From contig JAFUKK010000274.1 in NCBI GenBank assembly GCA_017473665.1, positions 1-9,815 of the forward strand: 9,815 nucleotides of DNA. The letters are read 5' to 3'. The notes beneath the pieces were generated by a model. The model did not search any database, was not told where the DNA came from, and saw only the letters and a list, made by a program, of their open reading frames with translations. A program made the position numbers and the translations under genes. Shown one piece after another: positions 1 through 7,134 of this stretch; position 1 is the first letter of the stretch; every line of letters begins with the position of its first letter. The DNA comes from Lachnospiraceae bacterium. Its GTDB lineage: Bacteria > Bacillota > Clostridia > Lachnospirales > Lachnospiraceae.

Positions 1-130
1 CAGGGTCATCCGAAGGTCTGGCTACCTTTTTCTGCGTGGACATTTGAGTACTCAAAGTATCCTGATATATTTTGTTGGTATTGATGTTGGAAAGATTATT
101 TCTCTGAATGATTTTATTGGTTATTCTCAA
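1..130 (-). CDS. flgL: Flagellar hook-filament junction protein FlgL, 5' end only
   Basis: Only the first 43 codons are in the window; the gene continues past the left edge. Reading the minus strand from a TTG at 128-130 gives a protein beginning MRITNKIIQRNNLSNINTNK and reaching ARPSDDP near residue 43. Both are hallmarks of the flagellin/FlgL N-terminal D0 helix: the 'MR(I/V)TNK' start and the 'RPSDDP' turn. FlgL is the second hook-associated protein; it is exported by the flagellar type III system and joins FlgK to the flagellin filament. The TTG start is chosen because it gives the canonical first residues and is preceded by a GTGAGGA-like ribosome binding site at about 136-143, and no ATG fits. 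It lies 28 bp after the second flgK gene, as expected for the same operon. FlgL is favoured over flagellin from the position directly after flgK. Confidence 0.85.
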   Translation of the reverse strand, partial: MRITNKIIQRNNLSNINTNKIYQDTLSTQMSTQKKVARPSDDP

Positions 131-158
131 AATCTCTTCCTCACTTTCTACTTACTGC

Positions 159-2054
159 CTAGACTCCCGTCTCCAGAATCAATCTGTCATACACTTCTGT
201 TAACGTGGAAATCATCTTAGATGCCAAATTGTAACCATTTTGATATTTCACCAAGTTAATTGCTTCCTCATCCTCATCCACACCGGATATGGAAATGCGT
301 TGATTTTCAATGGTCGCTCCAATATCCTGAAAACTCTGGCGGAACATCTTGGCTCTGCTGGTATTTAGTGCCACATCGGACAAAATACACTGCAAAAATT
401 CCGAAGATGAACATCCTCTAAAAGTCATCATATCCTTATCAGTAGCCAGACTCTGAAAATCCTGAAGCAAATCGCTGGACTCCACACCGTCACCCTGGAT
501 GTATCTGTTGGCCAGCAGGGATGCATCCAGTTCCATCGCAGCCAATACGCTGAAATTCTTTGCCGTCAATCGATAATAGCTGTCATCGCCATTTGACACT
601 GTCACATTACCCTGTAAATCATATCTGGTACCTGCTGGAAAATCATATTGCTCATTCTCTGTGGACCAATCTCCGGTAAACAACATGCTACCCGGGTCAT
701 TATTGGAATCATAACCACTCATAAGCAAATCATTTACTTTCTGGGAAAAGGTTCTTACCCATTCATTCATCTGGTTCATGTAGTAGGGTACACCCTGATA
801 TGCCACGGAAGAACCGATGGTAGCCACCTTACCCAGACGGTCATTGGTCAATCGGTTTCCATTCCTGGTACCGTCAGACAATACAAAGGTGTAGCTATGT
901 ACCTCATTACCGGCTGCATCGGTGCTCTTGGTATAACTCCAGGAATCATAATAGAATTCCTGATTACCCAAATCAATGATACCGCCCTGATCTGACAAAT
1001 TACATTTATTCAAATCCTTCAGATACTGTCTGTCCACCTGTATGGTTACAGTATCGTTGGCTCCATTATTGACAGTCCCTACGTGGGTCACCTGACCGAT
1101 AAAATTCTCACCGTTATTACCATCACGCATCTGAATGAGTCCTGCCAGGGATCCGCTCAAAGAAGCATTATAAATATTAAACCGCTCTCCATTGGTCCAC
1201 TGTATCTCATACAGACCATCTATATCCGTCTGATTAATCTTTTCATAGGAGGCTCTGGATACGCATTCCAATTCGTTGGTCTCACTGGCATCCACCAACA
1301 CCTGTCCGCCACCAATCTTTACTATCAAACGGGTAGCCCCGGTATCTCTGTCCGGATTGTTGGTATCCTGTATCTCATGCTCTATGACTTCCACATTTAC
1401 AATCTCAGATAACTCATCCAACAAAGTAGTACGTCTGTCTCTCAGTTCATTGGCATTCTGTCCGCTGAGCTCTATGGTATTAATCTGTACATTCAATGTG
1501 GCGATTTCCCCTGCCAGGGAGTTTATCTCATCCACCTTTAATTTAATCTCCTGGTTGATATCCTTTTGGAGCTTCTCCATATTACCCGCCAGTCCGTTAA
1601 AATACTCCGTTAATTCCCCGGCAGTACCGACAAACTGTGCTTTGGTGGATATATCATCAGGATTCTTTAAGAGTTCACCCAGGCCGGTAGTCATCATATT
1701 GTCAAAAATGGTTTTGAAGCCTGCGTTTTTACCATTATCATCAAAGTAATTCTCCACCTGCGTCATATAGTATTCCTTCATGCTATAGGCGCCTGTCTGA
1801 GAATTGTTTTCCCAAAACTTATTATCGTAAAACTCATCCCGCACACGTTCGATTGCCAGAGTATCTACACCGGCACCGGCACAGCCATAGGTCTGGAATA
1901 CACGAATGGCATTGGCTGCCTGCTGTACAACCTGTTGCCTGCTATAACCCTCTGTGTGCACATTGGCTATATTGTTGGCAGTAGTATTTAGTGCCGCATT
2001 GCTGGCAAGCAAACCTGTATATGATGTATTTAATCCAAAAAATGTCGATGCCAT
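159..2054 (-). CDS. flgK: Flagellar hook-associated protein FlgK (second, longer copy)
   Basis: A 631-residue axial flagellar protein that should sit at the hook-filament junction after type III export. The N-terminal D0 segment carries the rod/hook signature (LNTTANNIANVHTEGYSRQ, about residues 22-40). A coiled-coil D1 region containing NELRDRRTTLLDELS resembles other FlgK proteins. The C-terminus (SGVDEDEEAINLVKYQNGYN, about 40 residues from the end) is the classical FlgK C-terminal D0 helix. The ATG at 2052-2054 is preceded at 6 bp by AAGGAGGG, a near-ideal ribosome binding site. It follows the first flgK copy after 16 bp. It carries five cysteines, which is unusual for an extracellular axial protein. 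Of the two copies this one has the more canonical C-terminus, so it is the better candidate for the true HAP1; whether both assemble into one structure cannot be told from sequence. Confidence 0.9.
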   Translation of the reverse strand: MASTFFGLNTSYTGLLASNAALNTTANNIANVHTEGYSRQQVVQQAANAIRVFQTYGCAGAGVDTLAIERVRDEFYDNKFWENNSQTGAYSMKEYYMTQVENYFDDNGKNAGFKTIFDNMMTTGLGELLKNPDDISTKAQFVGTAGELTEYFNGLAGNMEKLQKDINQEIKLKVDEINSLAGEIATLNVQINTIELSGQNANELRDRRTTLLDELSEIVNVEVIEHEIQDTNNPDRDTGATRLIVKIGGGQVLVDASETNELECVSRASYEKINQTDIDGLYEIQWTNGERFNIYNASLSGSLAGLIQMRDGNNGENFIGQVTHVGTVNNGANDTVTIQVDRQYLKDLNKCNLSDQGGIIDLGNQEFYYDSWSYTKSTDAAGNEVHSYTFVLSDGTRNGNRLTNDRLGKVATIGSSVAYQGVPYYMNQMNEWVRTFSQKVNDLLMSGYDSNNDPGSMLFTGDWSTENEQYDFPAGTRYDLQGNVTVSNGDDSYYRLTAKNFSVLAAMELDASLLANRYIQGDGVESSDLLQDFQSLATDKDMMTFRGCSSSEFLQCILSDVALNTSRAKMFRQSFQDIGATIENQRISISGVDEDEEAINLVKYQNGYNLASKMISTLTEVYDRLILETGV

Positions 2055-2070
2055 CTACGGCCCTCCTTCC

Positions 2071-3798
2071 TTAATTGCCCAAAGTTGAGATCAAATGCTG
2101 CAACATCTCGCTGATGACATTGATGTATCGGCTGGATGCATTGAACGCATTCTGACAATTAATCATATTAGATAACTCTTCGTCCGAAGATACTGCCAAT
2201 ATCTGCTGTCTGGCTGAATCAGTGGACTCTACCGTATTTTGCTGATTCTCGTATATACTTCTGTATACGGAACCGGAATTGGCAATCTGAGATACCAAAT
2301 CTGTATAGTAAGTAACGAAATCCACATTTTTCCGCACATTGGGGTTCAGAGTATATTTTTCTTCCTCAAAGGCCTTCTTTAAAGCCTCCATGGTATCATT
2401 GTCCACGGAACCATCCGGCTTGATAAAACCCAGTCTGGCGGGATTCTGCATCAGTTCCGCATTAACCTCCAGATTCTTAATGGAATACAGAGTGTCCTGC
2501 TTACCCTCGATTTCTTCCCGTAATACCCAATACTCTTTGCCATCTGCGCCGGTCACCTTGTCATATCCGTCAGAAGTAATCTTCGTAAACAACTGAAGGG
2601 GTACTCCTGTCTCGCCTCTCAGGTAGCCACCTACATCCTGCGGAAAGTAGGATACACCTTCCAGTACCGTGCCATCCTGCAAAGTCAAATTGCCTTTGGT
2701 CACTCCTGCCGCCTCAGACAATATATCGTTAATGGCGCTAATTACATTATGCACCAGCTGGTCAAACTCGCCTTGAATATTCATAAGCACCGAAGGTGCT
2801 ACCTTTGCGTAATTCTCCGGCTTGATGTCAGTATAATCCGCTCTGTGATCACCTCTGGCCAGTAACATCGCTTTCAGACCGCCGATGTCCGTACCCATAT
2901 CTGCCGAAATCTCTCTATTCAAATCGAATACCTCTGCGCCATCTATATTATAGGCTCTTGTGCCGTTTGCATTCACTATAAAGCTGGCATTCTGGGGCCA
3001 AAAAGGTGTGTAAAACCCGGTGGTCTCATCCACATCTAAGCCAATTTCATAACAGTTATTACCTTTTACGAAATCAACGCCCTCTATCTGGACCGTTACG
3101 TTTCCGTATACATCTTCGCCAACTGTAATATCGGCCAATTCTGCCAACTCATCCAGTATTTTATTTCTGGTGTCACGCAAGTCATTGGCCTGCTCCACAC
3201 CACCACTTTCGATGGAACGGATTTTATCGTTCAATGTCAGAATCTTATTGCCATAATCATTTATCTTATTTACCTGCTGTGCCACCTGTCTGTTCAGGTT
3301 GTCCTGATAGGAGGTAAGACCGGTATAAACCGCCGTGGCACGCTCCACAAATTCGGATGCTCTCTGAACCAAAAGACCCTGAGTAACCGAGCTACTGGGG
3401 TCTTTGCTGAGTTCTTCTATGGCAGTCCACAAATCCGTCAATGTGGTCTGAAATGCCTCTCCATTCAGCTCACCCAGCTGGCTCTCCACTTCTTCCATTA
3501 CCTCAGTAGATACCTGGTAAAACTCGCTACGCCCTACTTCCAGGCGATAGGTCTTGTCCAGGAAGTAATCTCTTACCTGTTTTACTCTGGCATATTCTAC
3601 ACCAAGGCCCGTCTGCTGATTGGCAACAGAATTGGGCATTACTGCTATGGTATTGTAAAATTTGGCCGCCTGCTGTACCTGCTGTCTGGTATAGCCTACC
3701 GTGTCCACATTAGACAGATTATGCGCTGTGGTATTCAGCGCATTCTGACTTGTTTGTAATCCAGATGTTCCTATATAAAAACTACCCATTAACGGCAT
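2071..3798 (-). CDS. flgK: Flagellar hook-associated protein FlgK-like (first, shorter copy)
   Basis: A 575-residue FlgK-family protein. The N-terminus has the axial-protein signature (GTSGLQTSQNALNTTAHNLS then NVDTVGYTRQQV, about residues 10-41). A helical D1 region contains ANDLRDTRNKILDELAEL, clearly related to the matching stretch of the neighbouring longer copy. The C-terminal helix (ELSNMINCQNAFNASSRYIN) can be aligned with FlgK but lacks the usual 'SGVxxDEE' lead-in, so it is the more divergent of the pair. The ATG at 3796-3798 is preferred over an in-frame ATG three codons later because GAGGTG lies 7 bp upstream of it. Gaps of 27 bp to flgN and 16 bp to the second flgK place it in the same transcript. 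Low overall identity between the copies outside the D0/D1 helices suggests an old duplication with specialisation, not a recent one. FlgK is the expected junction protein; the exact role of this copy is inferred. Confidence 0.85.
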   Translation of the reverse strand: MPLMGSFYIGTSGLQTSQNALNTTAHNLSNVDTVGYTRQQVQQAAKFYNTIAVMPNSVANQQTGLGVEYARVKQVRDYFLDKTYRLEVGRSEFYQVSTEVMEEVESQLGELNGEAFQTTLTDLWTAIEELSKDPSSSVTQGLLVQRASEFVERATAVYTGLTSYQDNLNRQVAQQVNKINDYGNKILTLNDKIRSIESGGVEQANDLRDTRNKILDELAELADITVGEDVYGNVTVQIEGVDFVKGNNCYEIGLDVDETTGFYTPFWPQNASFIVNANGTRAYNIDGAEVFDLNREISADMGTDIGGLKAMLLARGDHRADYTDIKPENYAKVAPSVLMNIQGEFDQLVHNVISAINDILSEAAGVTKGNLTLQDGTVLEGVSYFPQDVGGYLRGETGVPLQLFTKITSDGYDKVTGADGKEYWVLREEIEGKQDTLYSIKNLEVNAELMQNPARLGFIKPDGSVDNDTMEALKKAFEEEKYTLNPNVRKNVDFVTYYTDLVSQIANSGSVYRSIYENQQNTVESTDSARQQILAVSSDEELSNMINCQNAFNASSRYINVISEMLQHLISTLGN

Positions 3799-3825
3799 GT
3801 TATTTCACCTCAAATCTAACCGGGC

Positions 3826-4344
3826 TTATTGCTTTGCATCAAAACCTCCGCTGACAACGCCCATCGTAGCACCTGCATTGTATGCTCCCCTATTGTAATT
3901 GGCTGTTTCAGGTGCCGCTTTCATTGCTTGCAGCAAATTCATTTCAAACTCTACCATCTCCAGGGAATTGGTCAACAACTCCCGATTGTGATCATTTACC
4001 TTTTTTAAAGCATATACGGTCTCATGTAGCTTGTCATGAACTTCTGCCAGGACCTTCTGTTCTGCCGGTCTGGCAGCTAACATGGCAATGATGTTTGTTA
4101 ATTTCAGTGTATCAACATCCTTGTTTAATACATTTGCAATATCTGCCACAACCTCCACCCTGGACTTTTCCAGTTGGTTGATGCGGCCAACTACTATCTG
4201 TTCCTCGTCTGTCACCTGTTGTAGCTGTTCCAAATCACCGCTGACGATGATCGGTGTTTTACGCTGGGATAATTTAAGCAGCTCCTCATATTCACTGTTT
4301 TCTCTATTCAGTACATCTATCAGGTTCTCCATCAAACTTGCCAA
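3826..4344 (-). CDS. flgN: FlgN-family flagellar export chaperone
   Basis: A 172-residue, almost entirely helical protein lying between flgM and flgK, exactly where FlgN is found in Firmicutes. FlgN binds the C-terminal helices of FlgK and FlgL in the cytoplasm and delivers them to the export gate. Visible features are an N-terminal helix (MENLIDVLNRENSEYEELL), a second helix with the 'GDLEQLQQVTDEEQ' pattern typical of the family (residues 36-49), and a long amphipathic helix around 95-142. The last 25 residues are Gly/Ala/Asn-rich and look disordered. The start is uncertain: a TTG at 4342-4344 has a weak GGGG 9 bp upstream, overlapping the end of flgM, and an ATG at 4330-4332 (168 residues) has no evident ribosome binding site. 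Translational coupling to flgM, which ends 6 bp before the TTG, is likely either way. Sequence conservation of FlgN is low, so the call leans on context. Confidence 0.8.
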   Translation of the reverse strand: MASLMENLIDVLNRENSEYEELLKLSQRKTPIIVSGDLEQLQQVTDEEQIVVGRINQLEKSRVEVVADIANVLNKDVDTLKLTNIIAMLAARPAEQKVLAEVHDKLHETVYALKKVNDHNRELLTNSLEMVEFEMNLLQAMKAAPETANYNRGAYNAGATMGVVSGGFDAKQ

Positions 4345-4350
4345 CTTAAA

Positions 4351-4626
4351 TTACCCCATTTCTGCGTATTTCTCCATTAATTTTGCTGCAAAGCTCGCCG
4401 TATCCACCTGGTAGGTACCGTTGGCAATCTGCTCTTTAATCGGTCCAATTACGTCCTGGCGAATATCCGCGCTGGCATTGACTGCAGCCTTAGTGGTCTG
4501 AATATCCTTGCCCAAGCTGCTAAGTTGCAACTGATCTGTACGTCCCACCTTGCCGGTCTGTTGTGTCTTGCTCACCTTTTGAGTCTTGTACAGCTGCTGA
4601 ATCTGGTTATAAGCCTCTATACGCAT
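4351..4626 (-). CDS. flgM: Anti-sigma-28 factor FlgM
   Basis: A 91-residue protein, the usual FlgM length. FlgM holds the flagellar sigma factor (sigma-28/SigD) inactive until the hook-basal body is complete and FlgM is secreted. The C-terminal half carries the sigma-binding pattern: TDQLQLSSLGKDIQ (residues 30-43), IRQDVIGPIKEQIANGTYQV (55-74), then AAKLMEKY. The 'R..vi..ik..I.nGtY.vd' core is diagnostic. The N-terminal half is polar and probably unstructured, as in other FlgM proteins. I chose the ATG at 4624-4626, giving MRIEAYNQIQ, because AAAGGGGGC stands about 7 bp upstream. A longer reading from 4662 adds 12 residues that overlap this ribosome binding site and is less likely. It is the first gene of the operon and lies directly behind a sigma-28 promoter, so it is itself part of the regulon it restrains. 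Confidence 0.92.
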   Translation of the reverse strand: MRIEAYNQIQQLYKTQKVSKTQQTGKVGRTDQLQLSSLGKDIQTTKAAVNASADIRQDVIGPIKEQIANGTYQVDTASFAAKLMEKYAEMG

Positions 4627-4674
4627 ACCGGATGCCCCCTTTCTTGGTAATGCTGCTACCATTTCTTACTATGT

Positions 4675-4701
4675 TTATCGGAGGATTTTCAAAATACTTT
4701 A
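4675..4701 (-). promoter_or_regulatory. Sigma-28 (SigD/FliA-type) promoter of the flgM operon
   Basis: On the minus strand TAAA (4701-4698) is followed by exactly 15 bases and then TCCGATAA (4682-4675). The known sigma-28 consensus is TAAA-N15-GCCGATAA, so seven of the eight -10 positions and the spacing match. Transcription should start near 4668, leaving a leader of about 42 bases before the flgM ATG. A weak sigma-A-like alternative overlaps it (TTGAAA 4724-4719, 17 bases, TAAAGT 4701-4696) and could supply basal FlgM. Confidence 0.9.
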
Positions 4702-4760
4702 GAGGGGAACGCAAGTTTTTTCAACACACGGCATCTACAATACACTTCCCTTTCGCACCA

Positions 4761-4800
4761 TTGTTTTTTCCCTGACAAAGTGGTATAGTTAGCCTAACAT
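4761..4800 (+). promoter_or_regulatory. Overlapping sigma-A-like promoters for the EAL-domain gene
   Basis: Two well-spaced sigma-A-type candidates overlap on the plus strand. The first is TTGTTT (4761-4766), 17 bases, TATAGT (4784-4789). The second is CTGACA (4772-4777), 17 bases, TAACAT (4795-4800). Either would give a leader of roughly 40-50 bases to the ATG at 4846. No sigma-28-like TAAA-N15-CCGATA is seen in this direction, so this gene is probably not under the same sigma factor as the divergent flagellar operon. Confidence 0.55.
4788..4798. promoter_or_regulatory. Perfect palindrome GTTAG-C-CTAAC, possible operator
   Basis: An 11-base inverted repeat with a single central base covers the end of one -10 candidate and the beginning of the other, next to the likely transcription start of the EAL-domain gene. 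The position suits a repressor site, but the half-sites are only 5 bases long and no regulator is identified, so this is a suggestion only. Confidence 0.3.
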
Positions 4801-4817
4801 AACTGACTTGTCTAGTA

Positions 4818-4830
4818 GCCGCTTTGCGGC
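4818..4830 (+). other. Leader hairpin upstream of the EAL-domain gene
   Basis: GCCGC (4818-4822), loop TTT, GCGGC (4826-4830) forms a perfect GC-rich 5-bp stem in the leader RNA, 15 bases before the start codon. It sits where a Shine-Dalgarno would be expected and no clear one is present. It is followed by a three-codon upstream ORF (ATG 4834, stop TGA 4843-4845) whose stop abuts the real ATG. Confidence 0.4.
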
Positions 4831-4845
4831 AGAATGCGTGAATGA

Positions 4846-7056
4846 ATGAAAATACGAAAGAGAAGAATTGTCATAGCATTGGCGGTATTATTGATTTGTG
4901 CCCTGGCGCTCTACGGCCAGCACAAAGGAATCTACCGGGAGGTGCAGGCGCAAACACTGGCCACCTTACAGGATGTGGCATTGCAAAATAAGAAAGGTGC
5001 CGAAAAGGAGCTGTCCAATACCCAAAAGCTTCTTGCCGATATTACGGCCGTTATCCAGTTGCGCCATCCTAATATGGAAACAGAGACAGAGTTGCGGAAT
5101 ATTATTCCGGAATTACAGCGATTTGCTTCCACCTATGGATTTAAACGGATGGGCGTGATTCTGCCCAACGGAATCACCTATACCACCGACAATTATGTAT
5201 ACGACTTAAGCCAAGAGGAAGCATATCTCTATGGCATGCAGGGATTACCCAATATCACCGAATCCCTGCGTGATGAAATCGGTGTTGCGGATTGGATTAA
5301 TGTATTCAGCCGCCCTTTGTACAATCATTCCAGTGAGGTTATCGGTGTCATCTACGCCGTATACCACACCAAATCTTTCAAGGAACTCTTAACAGTAGAT
5401 GCGTTTGAAGGCGAGGGCTACAGTTACATTATCAATACAGACGGCCAAGTGGTCAGCGATTCCCTGAATGCCCCCATGTACGGCACCACCAATTTACTGG
5501 ACAGCCTTGTGGCTTTGGACAATCGCAATACCCAAACCGTATCCGAACTAACCGCGGCAATGGACAGCCGTTCCAGTTCCTATGCTACCTTTGAGGCTTC
5601 AGAAACACAGTACCTGTATTATACCCCTTTAGAGGTAGAATCCCTGAACACCTCCTGGTACATGCTTACCATGGTACCCGCCAAGGTCTTGGACAGTCGC
5701 GTGGCTCCCATCCTGCAGCACCAAAATAAATTTTTACTCATAATAATGACTGCAATTATTATTGCCTTTGTATACATCATATGGAGTTATCGGAAGGATG
5801 CCCGCATCCTTCACACTCTGGCCTACGAGGACCCTCTGACCCATGGAGATAATTACGCATACTTCCTGGAAAAGCTACCTCAAACAGAAAGCAATGGCTA
5901 CATGGTAGCCTTAGATTTAAGCGAATTCAAGCTCATTAACAGTATTTGTGGTCTGGCCAAGGGTGATTTGATTTTGAGGGCCGTCTGGGATATCATCCGC
6001 AAACATTTGGAAAAGGACGAGCTGGCTGCTCATTTGACTGCAGACCAATATATTATGTATCTGCAGGCAGTATCCAAGGATGTGCTCCTGGCCCGATTAA
6101 GGATGATATGCGTGGAAATCTCCGGATTAGCAGAACAATACAACACGGTACAGATTTCTCCTTATTTTGGTATCTATCAGTCTACAGGAACTACAAATGC
6201 CGAAGAATCCTATACCCGCGCCCTACAGGCCAAAAAATTGGCCAAAGACAATGCTCAAAAGAAATGGGCCTTTTACGAAGAAGTGGATGTGGCATCCATT
6301 ACCGAAAAAAAGCAATTAGAAGATCACTTTGAGGATGCCATTGCCCACCATGAATTTGAGGTTTGGTATCAGCCCAAGTACGATGCCCACAGCCGTACCA
6401 TTGTGGGTGCGGAAGCACTGGTCAGATGGCGCACGGGCGACGGCACATTGATACCACCTTACCGCTTTATCCCCTTATTTGAGCGAAATGGTATGATTGT
6501 TACTCTGGACGAATATGTATTCACCACCGTATGCAAGCAAATCAAAGAATGGGAGATGCAGCACAAAAAGCTCCTGCCCGTCTCCATCAACGTATCCAGA
6601 GCCAGCCTCTACTATGAATTTATTCTGGAGCGATATACCGAAATATTAGCGCAGTACGATGTAAACCCTTCTCTGGTTCCCTTGGAGGTTACAGAAAGCG
6701 CCACCATCAATAACCAACAGATACAGGAATTGGTGGAACGCTTCCGGGAGGCCGGTTTCCCCATCTATCTGGACGATTTCGGCAATGGTTATTCCTCTCT
6801 GGCTACGCTGAATATGATGCATTTTGATACCATCAAGCTGGACAAAAGTCTGGTGGATTATATCGGAGACGCAAATGGAGAAAAGCTACTGCACTACACC
6901 ATTAAACTGGCCAAGAGCCTGGGTATGAAAATCACCGCCGAGGGCGTGGAGACTGAGAATCAGGTACAGTTCCTGCAGACATTACACTGCGACGAAATCC
7001 AAGGATACTTTTTCTCCAAGCCTTTGCCCTTGGCAGAGTTTGAACAATTGATATAA
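4846..7056 (+). CDS. Membrane-anchored c-di-GMP phosphodiesterase with Cache-like sensor, degenerate GGDEF and EAL domains
   Basis: A 736-residue protein predicted to hydrolyse cyclic di-GMP. A basic start (KIRKRR) leads into TM1 (about 8-24). An extracytoplasmic domain (about 25-295) contains a Cache-like GYSYIINTDG at 191-200. TM2 follows at 296-315. The GGDEF-like domain (about 320-470) has TADQY (398-402) in place of GGDEF, so it should not make c-di-GMP. The EAL domain (about 490-736) keeps the catalytic set: E523-A-L, N582, E614, D643-D644-F-G, K664, E699/E702 and Q719. Loop 6 reads DDFGNGYSSL, with N for the usual T. The ATG at 4846 is the only plausible start: a stop codon lies immediately upstream and TM1 would otherwise be lost, although no good ribosome binding site is seen. 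It is divergent from the flgM operon, suggesting motility control through c-di-GMP. The ligand of the sensor domain is unknown. Confidence 0.9.
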   Translation: MKIRKRRIVIALAVLLICALALYGQHKGIYREVQAQTLATLQDVALQNKKGAEKELSNTQKLLADITAVIQLRHPNMETETELRNIIPELQRFASTYGFKRMGVILPNGITYTTDNYVYDLSQEEAYLYGMQGLPNITESLRDEIGVADWINVFSRPLYNHSSEVIGVIYAVYHTKSFKELLTVDAFEGEGYSYIINTDGQVVSDSLNAPMYGTTNLLDSLVALDNRNTQTVSELTAAMDSRSSSYATFEASETQYLYYTPLEVESLNTSWYMLTMVPAKVLDSRVAPILQHQNKFLLIIMTAIIIAFVYIIWSYRKDARILHTLAYEDPLTHGDNYAYFLEKLPQTESNGYMVALDLSEFKLINSICGLAKGDLILRAVWDIIRKHLEKDELAAHLTADQYIMYLQAVSKDVLLARLRMICVEISGLAEQYNTVQISPYFGIYQSTGTTNAEESYTRALQAKKLAKDNAQKKWAFYEEVDVASITEKKQLEDHFEDAIAHHEFEVWYQPKYDAHSRTIVGAEALVRWRTGDGTLIPPYRFIPLFERNGMIVTLDEYVFTTVCKQIKEWEMQHKKLLPVSINVSRASLYYEFILERYTEILAQYDVNPSLVPLEVTESATINNQQIQELVERFREAGFPIYLDDFGNGYSSLATLNMMHFDTIKLDKSLVDYIGDANGEKLLHYTIKLAKSLGMKITAEGVETENQVQFLQTLHCDEIQGYFFSKPLPLAEFEQLI

Positions 7057-7068
7057 CGAAAACAGAAC

Positions 7069-7110
7069 AATCCCCTACTTCGGTGCACCGGGTCACCAAG
7101 GTAGGGGATT
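7069..7110. terminator. Stem-loop between convergent genes, likely bidirectional terminator
   Basis: AATCCCCTAC (7069-7078) pairs perfectly with GTAGGGGATT (7101-7110). The stem extends inward through GGTG/CACC with one wobble and one C-A mismatch, leaving an 8-base loop (7086-7093). It lies 12 bases after the EAL-domain stop codon and 24 bases beyond the end of the convergent Rpn relic. The T-tracts are modest: ATTTCGTATAAAATT on the plus side and GTTCTGTTTTCG on the minus side. Confidence 0.75.
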
Positions 7111-7134
7111 TCGTATAAAATTATATAGAGAAAA

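Noticed and set aside
1276..1749. Long plus-strand open frames inside the flgK genes
   Set aside because: They lie opposite clearly conserved FlgK coding sequence, lack ribosome binding sites and encode low-complexity Ser/Ile/Leu-rich sequence typical of antisense shadows.
4801..4845. Possible c-di-GMP riboswitch before the EAL-domain gene
   Set aside because: The leader is only about 50 bases, too short for a GEMM-type aptamer, and only one small hairpin is present with none of the conserved loop sequences.
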